A stretch of 6,594 bases of DNA from Clostridiales bacterium UBA4362. GTDB taxonomy: Bacteria > Bacillota > Clostridia > TANB77 > CAG-508. The notes below the pieces were generated by a model. The model was not told the DNA's origin, ran no database searches, and was given only the letters and a program-made list of their open reading frames with translations. Position numbers and translations under genes: made by a program. This document shows, one piece after another, positions 1 through 4,454 of this stretch. The stretch is from assembly GCA_002393975.1 (NCBI GenBank), contig DGSM01000099.1, positions 1 to 6,594 on the forward strand, given 5' to 3'. Within the stretch, counting starts at the first letter, position 1. Every line of letters begins with the position of its first letter.

Positions 1-19
1 GCGCCAATAGGAGATAATA

Positions 20-232
20 ATGATTCATATAATTAAACATGGTAAAAAATATTATAAATTAAATTGTCCTGTTTGCGGTTGTATTTGGACTTTTGAAAAA
101 GAAGATATGACAACTGGACGAAATTCTAAAAATGAAACATGGTTTAGTATTTACTGCCCTGATTGTAAAAAAAGATTTATAACTTGGGATGAAGAGCAAT
201 GGACTGTTCCATATGAAAATATAAAAGAATAA
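20..232 (+). CDS. Small zinc-ribbon protein (70 aa), function unknown
   Basis: Starts at ATG 20 with a good AGGAG ribosome binding site (9-13) six bases upstream and ends in TAA. Two cysteine pairs are visible, C16-x2-C19 (CPVCGC) and C46-x2-C49 (CPDC), the spacing expected of a single zinc ribbon folded around one metal ion. Aromatic and charged residues fill the rest; there is no signal peptide or membrane segment. The gene at 4236-4454 has the same plan (M-I-x-I-I-K start, CxxCGC, tryptophan-rich middle, CPxC), so the two look like paralogues. Such ribbons in phages often bind nucleic acid or partner proteins, but no specific role can be assigned. tRNA-Thr follows one base after the stop. 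Confidence 0.8.
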   Translation: MIHIIKHGKKYYKLNCPVCGCIWTFEKEDMTTGRNSKNETWFSIYCPDCKKRFITWDEEQWTVPYENIKE

Positions 233-233
233 T

Positions 234-308
234 GCTGGTGTAGCGCAATGGCAGCGCAACGCACTTGTAATGCGTAGGTTGTGGGTTCAACTCCCTCCAC
301 CAGCTCCA
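234..308 (+). tRNA. tRNA-Thr(TGT)
   Basis: Full cloverleaf: acceptor stem 234-240 with 298-304 (7 bp), D stem GCGC 243-246 with 254-257, anticodon stem ACGCA 259-263 with 271-275, loop CTTGTAA with anticodon TGT at 266-268, and a T arm with canonical loop TTCAACT. The T stem has one T-T mismatch (282/296). Discriminator is T305 and CCA is encoded at 306-308. It reads ACA and probably ACG. The next tRNA begins after a TAT spacer. Confidence 0.92.
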
Positions 309-311
309 TAT

Positions 312-385
312 GTCGGTGTAGTTTAATAGTAGAACTTCTCGTTACCAACGAGATAACGAGGGAGCATAACCCTTCGCCGGCTCCA
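312..385 (+). tRNA. tRNA-Gly(ACC) with a non-canonical T loop
   Basis: Acceptor GTCGGTG 312-318 pairs with CGCCGGC 375-381 using G-U pairs; discriminator T382 suits bacterial tRNA-Gly and CCA is encoded (383-385). The anticodon stem TCTCG/CGAGA (337-341/349-353) carries loop TTACCAA, giving anticodon ACC at 344-346, which reads GGT. A34 is unusual for glycine, which bacteria normally decode with GCC or TCC anticodons. The T stem GAGGG/CCCTT (358-362/370-374) is intact, but its loop is AGCATAA instead of TTCRANN. It resembles the normal tRNA-Gly(TCC) at 1057 through the acceptor and D arms. Confidence 0.82.
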
Positions 386-535
386 TAAGAGTTAGTGTAA
401 ATAATATATGAAAAAAGAAGTCGCGAACCTTTACCAGTATATTAGTATTGAAGACTATCGCGCGAAAGTCTGACTGTATGTTAGCACGCCCTATGTGGAT
501 AGGGTAGAGCAGTAGAAATCTGGCACTCTTAACCA
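386..535 (+). tRNA. Oversized tRNA-Tyr(GTA)-like RNA with an enlarged D region
   Basis: Starts directly after the CCA of tRNA-Gly(ACC). TAAGAGT (386-392) is perfectly complementary to ACTCTTA (525-531), followed by A532 and CCA (533-535), the end of a tRNA. Inside are a hairpin CTGA-CTGTATG-TTAG (470-484) whose loop places GTA (476-478) in the anticodon position after U33, a variable-arm-like hairpin CCCTAT-GTGG-ATAGGG (489-504), and a T-arm-like hairpin GCAG-TAGAAAT-CTGGC (509-524, one bulged G). A long variable arm plus A73 fits tRNA-Tyr. The D region (393-469) is about 50 nt too long and holds two extra hairpins, CAGTA/TATTG (435-450) and GACT/AGTC (453-470). The second competes with the anticodon stem. 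TCGCG (421-425) could also pair with the second hairpin's loop. It may be an interrupted gene, a remodelled tRNA or a decayed one. Confidence 0.45.
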
Positions 536-536
536 G

Positions 537-646
537 GGTATATTATAGATATACCAAGTAGGTCATAGTTGCGGCGGCGTTTAGGCGAAATCAGCGTATG
601 AATCCTACGTATGGGGAACCGGCAATCACCCTGCCAAGTCGCCGCA
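537..646 (+). ncRNA. Structured GC-rich leader between the tRNA array and the next gene
   Basis: A perfect 7-bp hairpin GGTATAT-TATAG-ATATACC (537-555) is followed by a larger domain closed by TGCGGCG (570-576) and CGCCGCA (640-646), also perfect. Within the domain, CGTA/TACG forms a short hairpin and GGCA (621-624)/TGCC (632-635) another. The segment GGGGAACC...CAATC...CCTGCCAAGTC (613-640) resembles, from memory, the P4-P6 part of group I introns such as T4 td, but no P7/P3'/P8 half was found downstream. The region is clearly more GC-rich than its neighbours. It may be a leader controlling the gene at 670, an intron remnant, or a tRNA-like element; function is unassigned. Confidence 0.4.
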
Positions 647-669
647 CATTTCCAAGAGAAAGGAAAATT

Positions 670-957
670 ATGATAGAATTAGATAATGGAGTTACAATTG
701 AACAAGGAGTATTTATGAAACTTAATAATGAAATTGAAATTGCCGATTTTCTTAAAGCAGTCAATGCGGCAAAGGGCGAAGTATGGCTTGAATCAACACA
801 GGGCGATAGATATAATTTGAAATCAACTCTTTCTCGATATGTTGCTTTTGGCGCACTTATTGAAAATCATGGAGCCGAACTTGAATTGTTCTGCGCTAAT
901 AGCAATGATGAATCTTTGTTTTATAACTTTTTTGATAAGCATCCAGAGGCTCTTTAA
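670..957 (+). CDS. Small phage protein of unknown function (95 aa)
   Basis: I place the start at ATG 670, with AAAGGA (659-664) five bases upstream. ATG 715 has an even better AAGGAG (704-709) at five bases and would give an 80-aa product starting MKLNNEIEI; both are plausible. The reading frame is open back to ATG 598, but that part lies in the structured leader. The product is soluble and acidic with no membrane segment; EVWLESTQGDRYNLKS and ELFCANSNDESLFYNFF look like conserved blocks of a small phage protein I cannot name. It ends ...GAG GCT CTT TAA, a context resembling the bacterial prfB +1 frameshift site, and the +1 frame stays open for 31 more codons. Confidence 0.72.
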   Translation: MIELDNGVTIEQGVFMKLNNEIEIADFLKAVNAAKGEVWLESTQGDRYNLKSTLSRYVAFGALIENHGAELELFCANSNDESLFYNFFDKHPEAL

Positions 958-1051
958 GCGGGATTGGATAGAAATAAATAATTATTTTTTATTCATAAGA
1001 CAAATGGTTGATGAAATTCTTCTTTTGGAAGAACTTTTAAAAGAAGAATAA
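956..1051 (+). other. Possible +1 frameshift extension of the preceding gene
   Basis: If the ribosome slips +1 on CTT (952-954) before TAA (955-957), translation continues at AAG 956 for 31 codons to TAA 1049-1051. The extension is acidic at its end (EILLLEELLKEE), looks coding, and has no start codon of its own with a ribosome binding site. Upstream, AGAGG (945-949) lies two bases before CTT; in prfB an AGGGGG-like element lies three bases before CTT TGA. It could instead be a remnant, a sequencing indel or a chance open frame. Confidence 0.3.
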
Positions 1052-1056
1052 TATTT

Positions 1057-1130
1057 GCGCCAGTAGTATAAAGGTAGTATTACAGACTTCCAATCTGTTG
1101 GTGAGGTTTCGATTACCTCTTGGCGCTCCA
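1057..1130 (+). tRNA. tRNA-Gly(TCC)
   Basis: Acceptor GCGCCAG 1057-1063 pairs with TTGGCGC 1120-1126 (terminal G-U at the inner end), discriminator T1127, encoded CCA 1128-1130. Anticodon stem ACAGA/TCTGT (1082-1086/1094-1098) carries loop CTTCCAA with anticodon TCC at 1089-1091, reading GGA/GGG. The T arm GAGGT/ACCTC has canonical loop TTCGATT. Together with the ACC isoacceptor at 312 the phage covers most glycine codons. Confidence 0.93.
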
Positions 1131-1131
1131 C

Positions 1132-1185
1132 TGAGGTAGCATTAAGGTAGCTCCTTAATGAGATAATGTGCTCCTACACAAGCTC
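1132..1185 (+). promoter_or_regulatory. Structured 5' leader of the endonuclease gene with an anti-Shine-Dalgarno loop
   Basis: Begins one base after tRNA-Gly(TCC). A perfect 8-bp hairpin CATTAAGG-TAGCT-CCTTAATG (1140-1160) is followed by TGTG-CTCCTA-CACA (1167-1180); TGAG 1132-1135 can pair with CTCA 1182-1185 and close both. The six-base loop CTCCTA (1171-1176) is exactly complementary to TAGGAG (1207-1212), the ribosome binding site of the gene at 1222. A loop-to-SD interaction could hold endonuclease translation down; this is inference from complementarity. Confidence 0.45.
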
Positions 1186-1221
1186 AAAATATATAATAAT
1201 AAAAGATAGGAGAATTTTATT

Positions 1222-1620
1222 ATGAATAAAACTTAGATTGGTGATATTTCTGAATAGAAATTTATTTTATATTGTTTGAATCATGATGTTCCAATATTAA
1301 AACCAATTGGTAATAATTTACCTTATGATTTTATAATTGATTTTAATAATTAGTTATATAAAATTTAGGTAAAAACTGCTTATACTGGAAAAACTATAAA
1401 TAGTTGGATTTTTAATACAAGAAGTACTTCAAAAAACTATACAGAAATTACTAATAAAAATTATATTGGAAAAATAGATTATTTTGCTGTTATAAATCCT
1501 TCATGTGATATTATTTGTTTTGTTCCAATTAATAAAGCAGCGATGGGTTCAATGACAATTTATTATGGAGATAATCCTAAACCTAATCAAAATTATTATA
1601 AAGATTTTTCTTTATTTTAA
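1222..1620 (+). CDS. PD-(D/E)XK homing endonuclease-like protein, TAG-recoded (132 aa)
   Basis: Reading TAG as Gln gives one 132-residue protein from ATG 1222 (AGGAG at 1208-1212) to TAA. In-frame TAGs are codons 5, 12, 44 and 49 (1234, 1255, 1351, 1366); CAA is used once and CAG never. With TAG as stop the gene would be four short fragments with no other frame. E11, the PYDF block with D36, and Q49-V-K51 match the active-site order of the group I intron PD-(D/E)XK homing endonucleases typified by I-Ssp6803I (E...D...QxK, from memory). Q49 is TAG-encoded, which favours glutamine. Such enzymes cut intron-less alleles to spread their gene; here it sits between tRNA genes with no recognisable intron around it, so it may be free-standing. 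It likely acts on DNA at or near a tRNA locus. Confidence 0.85.
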
Positions 1621-1642
1621 TACCAAGTAAGTGAGGAATAAG

Positions 1643-1668
1643 TAATTAGTTATAATTGCTACTAGTTA
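1643..1668 (+). other. Hairpin downstream of the endonuclease gene
   Basis: TAATTAG (1643-1649) pairs with CTAGTTA (1662-1668), 7 bp with one G-U, loop TTATAATTGCTA. It stands directly before the tRNA-like domain at 1671 and may be part of the same RNA. The loop also contains a TATAAT hexamer, but no convincing -35 lies upstream. Confidence 0.35.
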
Positions 1669-1670
1669 AA

Positions 1671-1765
1671 TTATGCATAAAAGGATTAGCCTTTCCAGAA
1701 AAGTTTGTGCCTGCACAAACGTAATGGTACTGGTTCCGATACCACAGATCATGGTGCATAAGCCA
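1671..1765 (+). ncRNA. tRNA-like or riboswitch-like RNA with CCA end
   Basis: TTATGCA (1671-1677) pairs perfectly with TGCATAA (1755-1761), then G1762 and CCA (1763-1765). The helix extends by one T-G pair. Inside are AAAGG-ATTAG-CCTTT (1680-1694) in D-arm position, CCAG/CTGG (1695-1698/1730-1733) enclosing a 7-bp hairpin GTTTGTG-CCTG-CACAAAC (1703-1720), and a weak T-arm-like hairpin (GAT-ACCACAG-ATC). U1-A72 and G73 would fit a glutamine acceptor, but I cannot identify an anticodon. Because a strong terminator follows seven bases later and a gene follows that, the same fold could be the aptamer of an attenuator. I cannot choose between these. Confidence 0.38.
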
Positions 1766-1771
1766 GCTTTT

Positions 1772-1802
1772 GTGATTCTTAAAAAGAATCACTTATTTTT
1801 TT
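1772..1802 (+). terminator. Strong rho-independent terminator
   Basis: Perfect 9-bp stem GTGATTCTT (1772-1780) and AAGAATCAC (1784-1792) with loop AAA, followed by TT-A-TTTTTTT. It ends the tRNA/endonuclease unit. The next gene has its ribosome binding site only five bases after the U tract and no promoter in between, so that gene depends on read-through or antitermination. Confidence 0.9.
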
Positions 1803-1821
1803 GAAAGAAGGGGAAAATAAA

Positions 1822-2070
1822 ATGCACATTCAAGCTGATGTTTTAGCTGAAATGATTAGTAATAAGTATCATATTAGAAAAAATAAAGTTTCTGCTGTTA
1901 TGAGAAATTTTTTCAATACTTGTAGTGATGACTCTATTAAAATCAAAACTATTGTGAAAATTATTAATGACGATAATCATGATTGGAAAACTGAATTTGC
2001 TCATGATTTATTTGATACTATTACAGACATTTATCCAATGTCTATTAAAAGAGTATATGTTGATTTTTAA
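1822..2070 (+). CDS. Small hypothetical protein (82 aa)
   Basis: Start chosen at ATG 1822 because GAAGGGG (1807-1813) lies at suitable distance; the open frame reaches back to a TTG at 1801, but that overlaps the terminator tract. The product is soluble with alternating charged and hydrophobic stretches (KTIVKIINDD, EFAHDLFDTITD) and no cysteine pairs or membrane segment. It is not a family I recognise. It follows the terminator directly with no promoter visible, so expression probably comes from terminator read-through. The last codons overlap the -35 box of the promoter for the radical SAM gene. Confidence 0.72.
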   Translation: MHIQADVLAEMISNKYHIRKNKVSAVMRNFFNTCSDDSIKIKTIVKIINDDNHDWKTEFAHDLFDTITDIYPMSIKRVYVDF

Positions 2071-2088
2071 TAAATAATATATTATAAT
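2060..2088 (+). promoter_or_regulatory. Housekeeping-type promoter for the radical SAM gene
   Basis: TTGATT (2060-2065), 17-base spacer, TATAAT (2083-2088), then ATTTATAGAAA. The same layout and the same A/T-GAAA sequence after the -10 occur at 2970 and 5858, so three copies support each other. The -35 lies within the end of the upstream gene. Confidence 0.78.
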
Positions 2089-2123
2089 ATTTATAGAAAA
2101 AGAAAAGAAATGAGGATTTTTTA

Positions 2124-2981
2124 ATGAATATACAATCTTTAAGTATTGTTGTCCCAACTGGAAAGTGTTGGAATCATTGCGCTTTTTGTGTATCTCATAT
2201 GCATCATGAAGATTATGGTACTTGTATTCTTCATAATAATCAACCTATTCCTCGTTCTTATCTTGATCGTATAGAATTTGTTAGAGATGAAGGCTGTAAT
2301 AGTATGATTCTTACTGGTACAGCTGAACCTCAACAAAATTTAGAATTTATTTTTAAACTTCTTGATTGTAACAAAAATTTGCGCAAACCCTTTTACAATA
2401 TTACGATCCAGACTACTGCGAGTGGATTAACTCCAAAAGATATAAAAGATTTAGCAGATGCCGGTATTACTACATTTGCTTTATCTATGTCTTCATTTAA
2501 TGAATTAGTACATTGGGATATTACTCGTACTCCTAAAAATAAACAAACAATAACTTTTGGAAGATTATTTGATGAAGTAAAAAAGAATAATATGAATCTT
2601 CGAGTTTGTTTTAATTTAACAGATGAATTTATGGCTGTGCCTCCTATTTATTATTTTAATTGGGCGGAAGAATGTGGAGTAGATCAGGTAACTTTTCGCA
2701 AGATTTATACAGATGGAAATGGTCCTGAAGCTGAATGGGTGCGCGACCATGAATTTCCGCAAAAAGAATTTGTTATTATTAGAAATTATATTAAAAATAA
2801 TGGTACTCCAATTGCAAGACTTCCTTATGGATTCATTCAATACTCTGTTCGTGGTATTTCAACAGTTATTGATGATAACTGCATGAGTAAAGATAATATT
2901 GATGAAATGAAATATGCGATTCTTCGTCCGAATGGACATCTTTATTCTCGTTGGGATGATACAGGAAGTTTGATATTTTAA
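2124..2981 (+). CDS. Radical SAM protein (285 aa)
   Basis: The N-terminal C15-x3-C19-x2-C22 (CWNHCAFC) is the radical SAM 4Fe-4S cluster motif, and LTGTAEP near residue 62-68 sits where the family's GGEP-like SAM-contact motif occurs. Length fits the roughly 200-residue partial TIM barrel plus a short C-terminal part. It would cleave S-adenosylmethionine to make a 5'-deoxyadenosyl radical; the substrate is not evident. It is much longer than phage QueE enzymes and lacks a recognisable tRNA-methylthiolation domain; a Cys-rich auxiliary cluster domain is also absent (only one late Cys, in DNCMSKD). GAGG precedes ATG 2124. It has its own promoter. A role in tRNA or protein modification is possible from context only. 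Confidence 0.88.
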   Translation: MNIQSLSIVVPTGKCWNHCAFCVSHMHHEDYGTCILHNNQPIPRSYLDRIEFVRDEGCNSMILTGTAEPQQNLEFIFKLLDCNKNLRKPFYNITIQTTASGLTPKDIKDLADAGITTFALSMSSFNELVHWDITRTPKNKQTITFGRLFDEVKKNNMNLRVCFNLTDEFMAVPPIYYFNWAEECGVDQVTFRKIYTDGNGPEAEWVRDHEFPQKEFVIIRNYIKNNGTPIARLPYGFIQYSVRGISTVIDDNCMSKDNIDEMKYAILRPNGHLYSRWDDTGSLIF

Positions 2982-2998
2982 AAATTTTTTGTTATAAT
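2970..2998 (+). promoter_or_regulatory. Housekeeping-type promoter for the 3121-4835 gene run
   Basis: TTGATA (2970-2975), 17-base spacer, TATAAT (2993-2998), then ATATACAGAAA. The -35 is inside the last codons of the radical SAM gene. No other promoter is visible before the tRNA-Cys cluster, so it may drive genes 3121-4835 and the tRNAs to 5297 as one unit. Confidence 0.82.
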
Positions 2999-3030
2999 AT
3001 ATACAGAAAAAAGATAAATTAAGTTTATTA

Positions 3031-3098
3031 AGGGCGGTTCATGTGCGAGAGTCCTCAAGTTATAGTAGTGTTTTATGGCTTATTGGTACAACCGCCCT
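3031..3098 (+). promoter_or_regulatory. Structured 5' leader closed by a 9-bp helix
   Basis: AGGGCGGTT (3031-3039) pairs perfectly with AACCGCCCT (3090-3098), enclosing 50 nt with a small hairpin GAG-AGTC-CTC. It lies between the 2970 promoter and the AAGGAG site of the gene at 3121 and is followed by a T-rich run, TTTATTTT. The first seven bases match the tRNA-Trp acceptor (AGGGCGG), but there is no CCA or cloverleaf. It may be an attenuator or mRNA-stabilising element; no known riboswitch was recognised. Confidence 0.5.
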
Positions 3099-3120
3099 AT
3101 TTATTTTAAGGAGTATTAAA

Positions 3121-3303
3121 ATGCATTTCTGGATGCCAGTAGATGAAAAATATGATGCCTTTGATTGTGAAGTATGCGATGCTATGGTATCTAAACCATG
3201 TCGTAAATGTCCTAAATGCGGCGCTGAATATATTGGTGTCTATACATTTACTGATTCAATAATGACATTAGATGAATATGAAGAAACACACAAATTGCCC
3301 TAA
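3121..3303 (+). CDS. Small zinc-ribbon protein (60 aa)
   Basis: Starts at ATG 3121 with AAGGAG (3109-3114); the frame is open to ATG 3043, but that lies inside the leader helix, so I reject the longer form. The product has C16-x2-C19 (CEVC) and C27-x2-C30-x2-C33 (CRKCPKCG), a zinc-ribbon arrangement in which four of five Cys could bind the metal. The N-terminal FWMPVDEKYDAFDCEVC resembles small phage proteins that start with a WxxV-type segment followed by a treble-clef-like ribbon. Function is unknown. Its 3' end overlaps the next gene by about 30 bases, indicating translational coupling. Confidence 0.78.
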   Translation: MHFWMPVDEKYDAFDCEVCDAMVSKPCRKCPKCGAEYIGVYTFTDSIMTLDEYEETHKLP

Positions 3304-3619
3304 TTGCGGCGCTCCATTAGAAATTGGAGAAGTAAAGTGTCCTTATTGCGGTACAACATATTATGATCTTTCGGCAATTGACTTTGATAGTAATGAGCCG
3401 ATATTTTTAACGATTAGAAAAAATAATATGCTTATTACTCAAAAAGTAATGCCACAAACTTTTTCTTTTGAAGCTTCATGTGATGAAGTTTTTGCTACAG
3501 ATAGTAAAGGCAATAAATTAATGGCTCTTAAAACAAGTATGACACTTGATACAAATATTACATTTACAGCAATCCCTGATAAAAATAATAGATTGGCGGT
3601 AATGCGAAATGCTGAATGA
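3272..3619 (+). CDS. Zinc-ribbon phage protein (115 aa)
   Basis: Overlaps the previous gene in another frame; ATG 3272 and ATG 3278 are both possible and neither has a strong Shine-Dalgarno, consistent with coupled translation. The N-terminus is a compact zinc ribbon, CPNCG...CPYCG (C9, C12, C23, C26 from the first Met), followed by a beta-rich segment (FLTIRKNNMLITQKVMPQTFSFEAS) and a C-terminal part ending LAVMRNAE. The architecture resembles small zinc-ribbon proteins common in Bacillota phages, mostly of unknown role. Ends in TGA and overlaps the next start by 11 bases. Confidence 0.8.
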   Translation: MNMKKHTNCPNCGAPLEIGEVKCPYCGTTYYDLSAIDFDSNEPIFLTIRKNNMLITQKVMPQTFSFEASCDEVFATDSKGNKLMALKTSMTLDTNITFTAIPDKNNRLAVMRNAE

Positions 3620-3926
3620 AAAAACTTATTGGTTTATTACAGTATTCACAAGATTTGATGATAAATATGGTATTAAAGGTTCTCGTACATGGGGCTTTTA
3701 TTCTAACAAAGAAGATGCTTTAAAAGTTCTTAAAGAAAATCGTACTGATATTTGGGAATATTGTTATGATTATGCTATTCTTGAAGCATATCATGAAGGT
3801 ATTAGTGGTTATGCTTTTGAAGAAGGTCGGCAGTTTTTTAAATATGATCAGTTTATGAACTCATACTTGCCAATGGAAAAAGAACCAGAAGAGGTAAAAC
3901 ATTATGCGTCATTCGCTATCGGTTAA
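3609..3926 (+). CDS. Hypothetical phage protein (105 aa), aromatic-rich
   Basis: ATG 3609 overlaps the previous stop by 11 bases; no strong ribosome binding site, so probably coupled. The product begins MLNEKTYWFITVFT and is rich in Tyr, Phe and Trp; SRTWGFYSNKEDALKVLKENRTDIWE suggests a small alpha/beta fold, and it ends HYASFAIG. It looks like a widespread small phage protein family I cannot name; no catalytic motif is evident. The following TAG-recoded gene starts 22 bases before this gene's stop. Confidence 0.78.
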   Translation: MLNEKTYWFITVFTRFDDKYGIKGSRTWGFYSNKEDALKVLKENRTDIWEYCYDYAILEAYHEGISGYAFEEGRQFFKYDQFMNSYLPMEKEPEEVKHYASFAIG

Positions 3927-4239
3927 TTAGAAAGTTCATGCCATTCAAATTGGTACAATGATTGCTGCTCCTATTGCTTATATAAAAGAGCATAGGTTTC
4001 AATGGGAATATGAATTGCGTGAATGGTGGCGTACATATATACTTCAAGAAAAAGACTGCGATAATTGTAAGTACTTTGGTGGTTGTTGTTGTGATCATCT
4101 TGATGAATATGGTAATTGCTTAGGTTGGGAACGAGCTAATTTAAGTTTTATTCATCAATGGATTTATCACTATAAAATAAAAAAATTAGCTAAAAAATTA
4201 AAAGTAGATCCTTTAGTAATGGAGTTATTAAAGAAATGA
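3904..4239 (+). CDS. Cys-rich protein with in-frame TAG at codon 9 (111 aa)
   Basis: With TAG as stop, the first start would be ATG 3958 with no ribosome binding site. Reading TAG (3928-3930) as sense extends the frame to ATG 3904, preceded by AGAGGT (3891-3896), and gives an N-terminus MRHSLSVNQKVHAIQIGT that overlaps the upstream gene in the manner of its neighbours. The middle holds a Cys cluster, CDNC...GGCCCDHLDEYGNCLGW, likely metal-binding; the C-terminus is basic (KIKKLAKKLK). Function is unknown. The stop TGA overlaps the next ATG (ATGA). A standard-code annotation would lose 18 residues. Confidence 0.74.
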
Positions 4240-4454
4240 TTACTATTATAAAAGAACCCAATCATTCAGAAAGAAAAGAATTTACCTGCCTTAGATGTGG
4301 CTGTGTATTTCAAGCAGATGAATGGGATTATGATTTTTGGAATCCTGATACAGAATGGGCATATCGTATTAAATGTCCTATTTGTAAAGATAATCCTTGG
4401 AGAAAATATAATTATCGTACTAAACAGTATGAAGGAGTAAGGGACGTAAAATGA
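4236..4454 (+). CDS. Small zinc-ribbon protein (72 aa), paralogue of the 20-232 gene
   Basis: Starts in an ATGA overlap with the previous gene and ends in an ATGA overlap with the next. Metal-binding pairs are C18-x2-C21 (CLRCGC) and C47-x2-C50 (CPIC), separated by a Trp/Asp-rich stretch. It shares the MIxIIK start, CxxCGC, W-rich middle and CPxC plan of the first gene in the window, indicating duplication. No function can be assigned. Confidence 0.82.
   Translation: MITIIKEPNHSERKEFTCLRCGCVFQADEWDYDFWNPDTEWAYRIKCPICKDNPWRKYNYRTKQYEGVRDVK

Noticed and set aside
1..8. Tail of a tRNA ending GCGCCA
   Set aside because: Only six bases are visible; it cannot be told from chance.
598..669. Upstream start at ATG 598 for the 670-957 gene
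   Set aside because: The extra part overlaps the GC-rich paired leader, and ATG 670 and 715 have proper ribosome binding sites.
839..955. Separate gene starting at ATG 839 in the +1 frame
   Set aside because: It would overlap the real gene for over 100 bases without a ribosome binding site; only the part after 956 is considered, as a possible frameshift extension.
1222..1620. Endonuclease gene as a pseudogene with four stops
   Set aside because: All interruptions are TAG, never TAA or TGA; there is no frameshift, the ribosome binding site and catalytic residues are intact, and two other genes show the same TAG pattern.
3043..3120. Upstream start at ATG 3043 for the 3121 gene
   Set aside because: It lies inside the leader helix with no ribosome binding site; ATG 3121 has AAGGAG.
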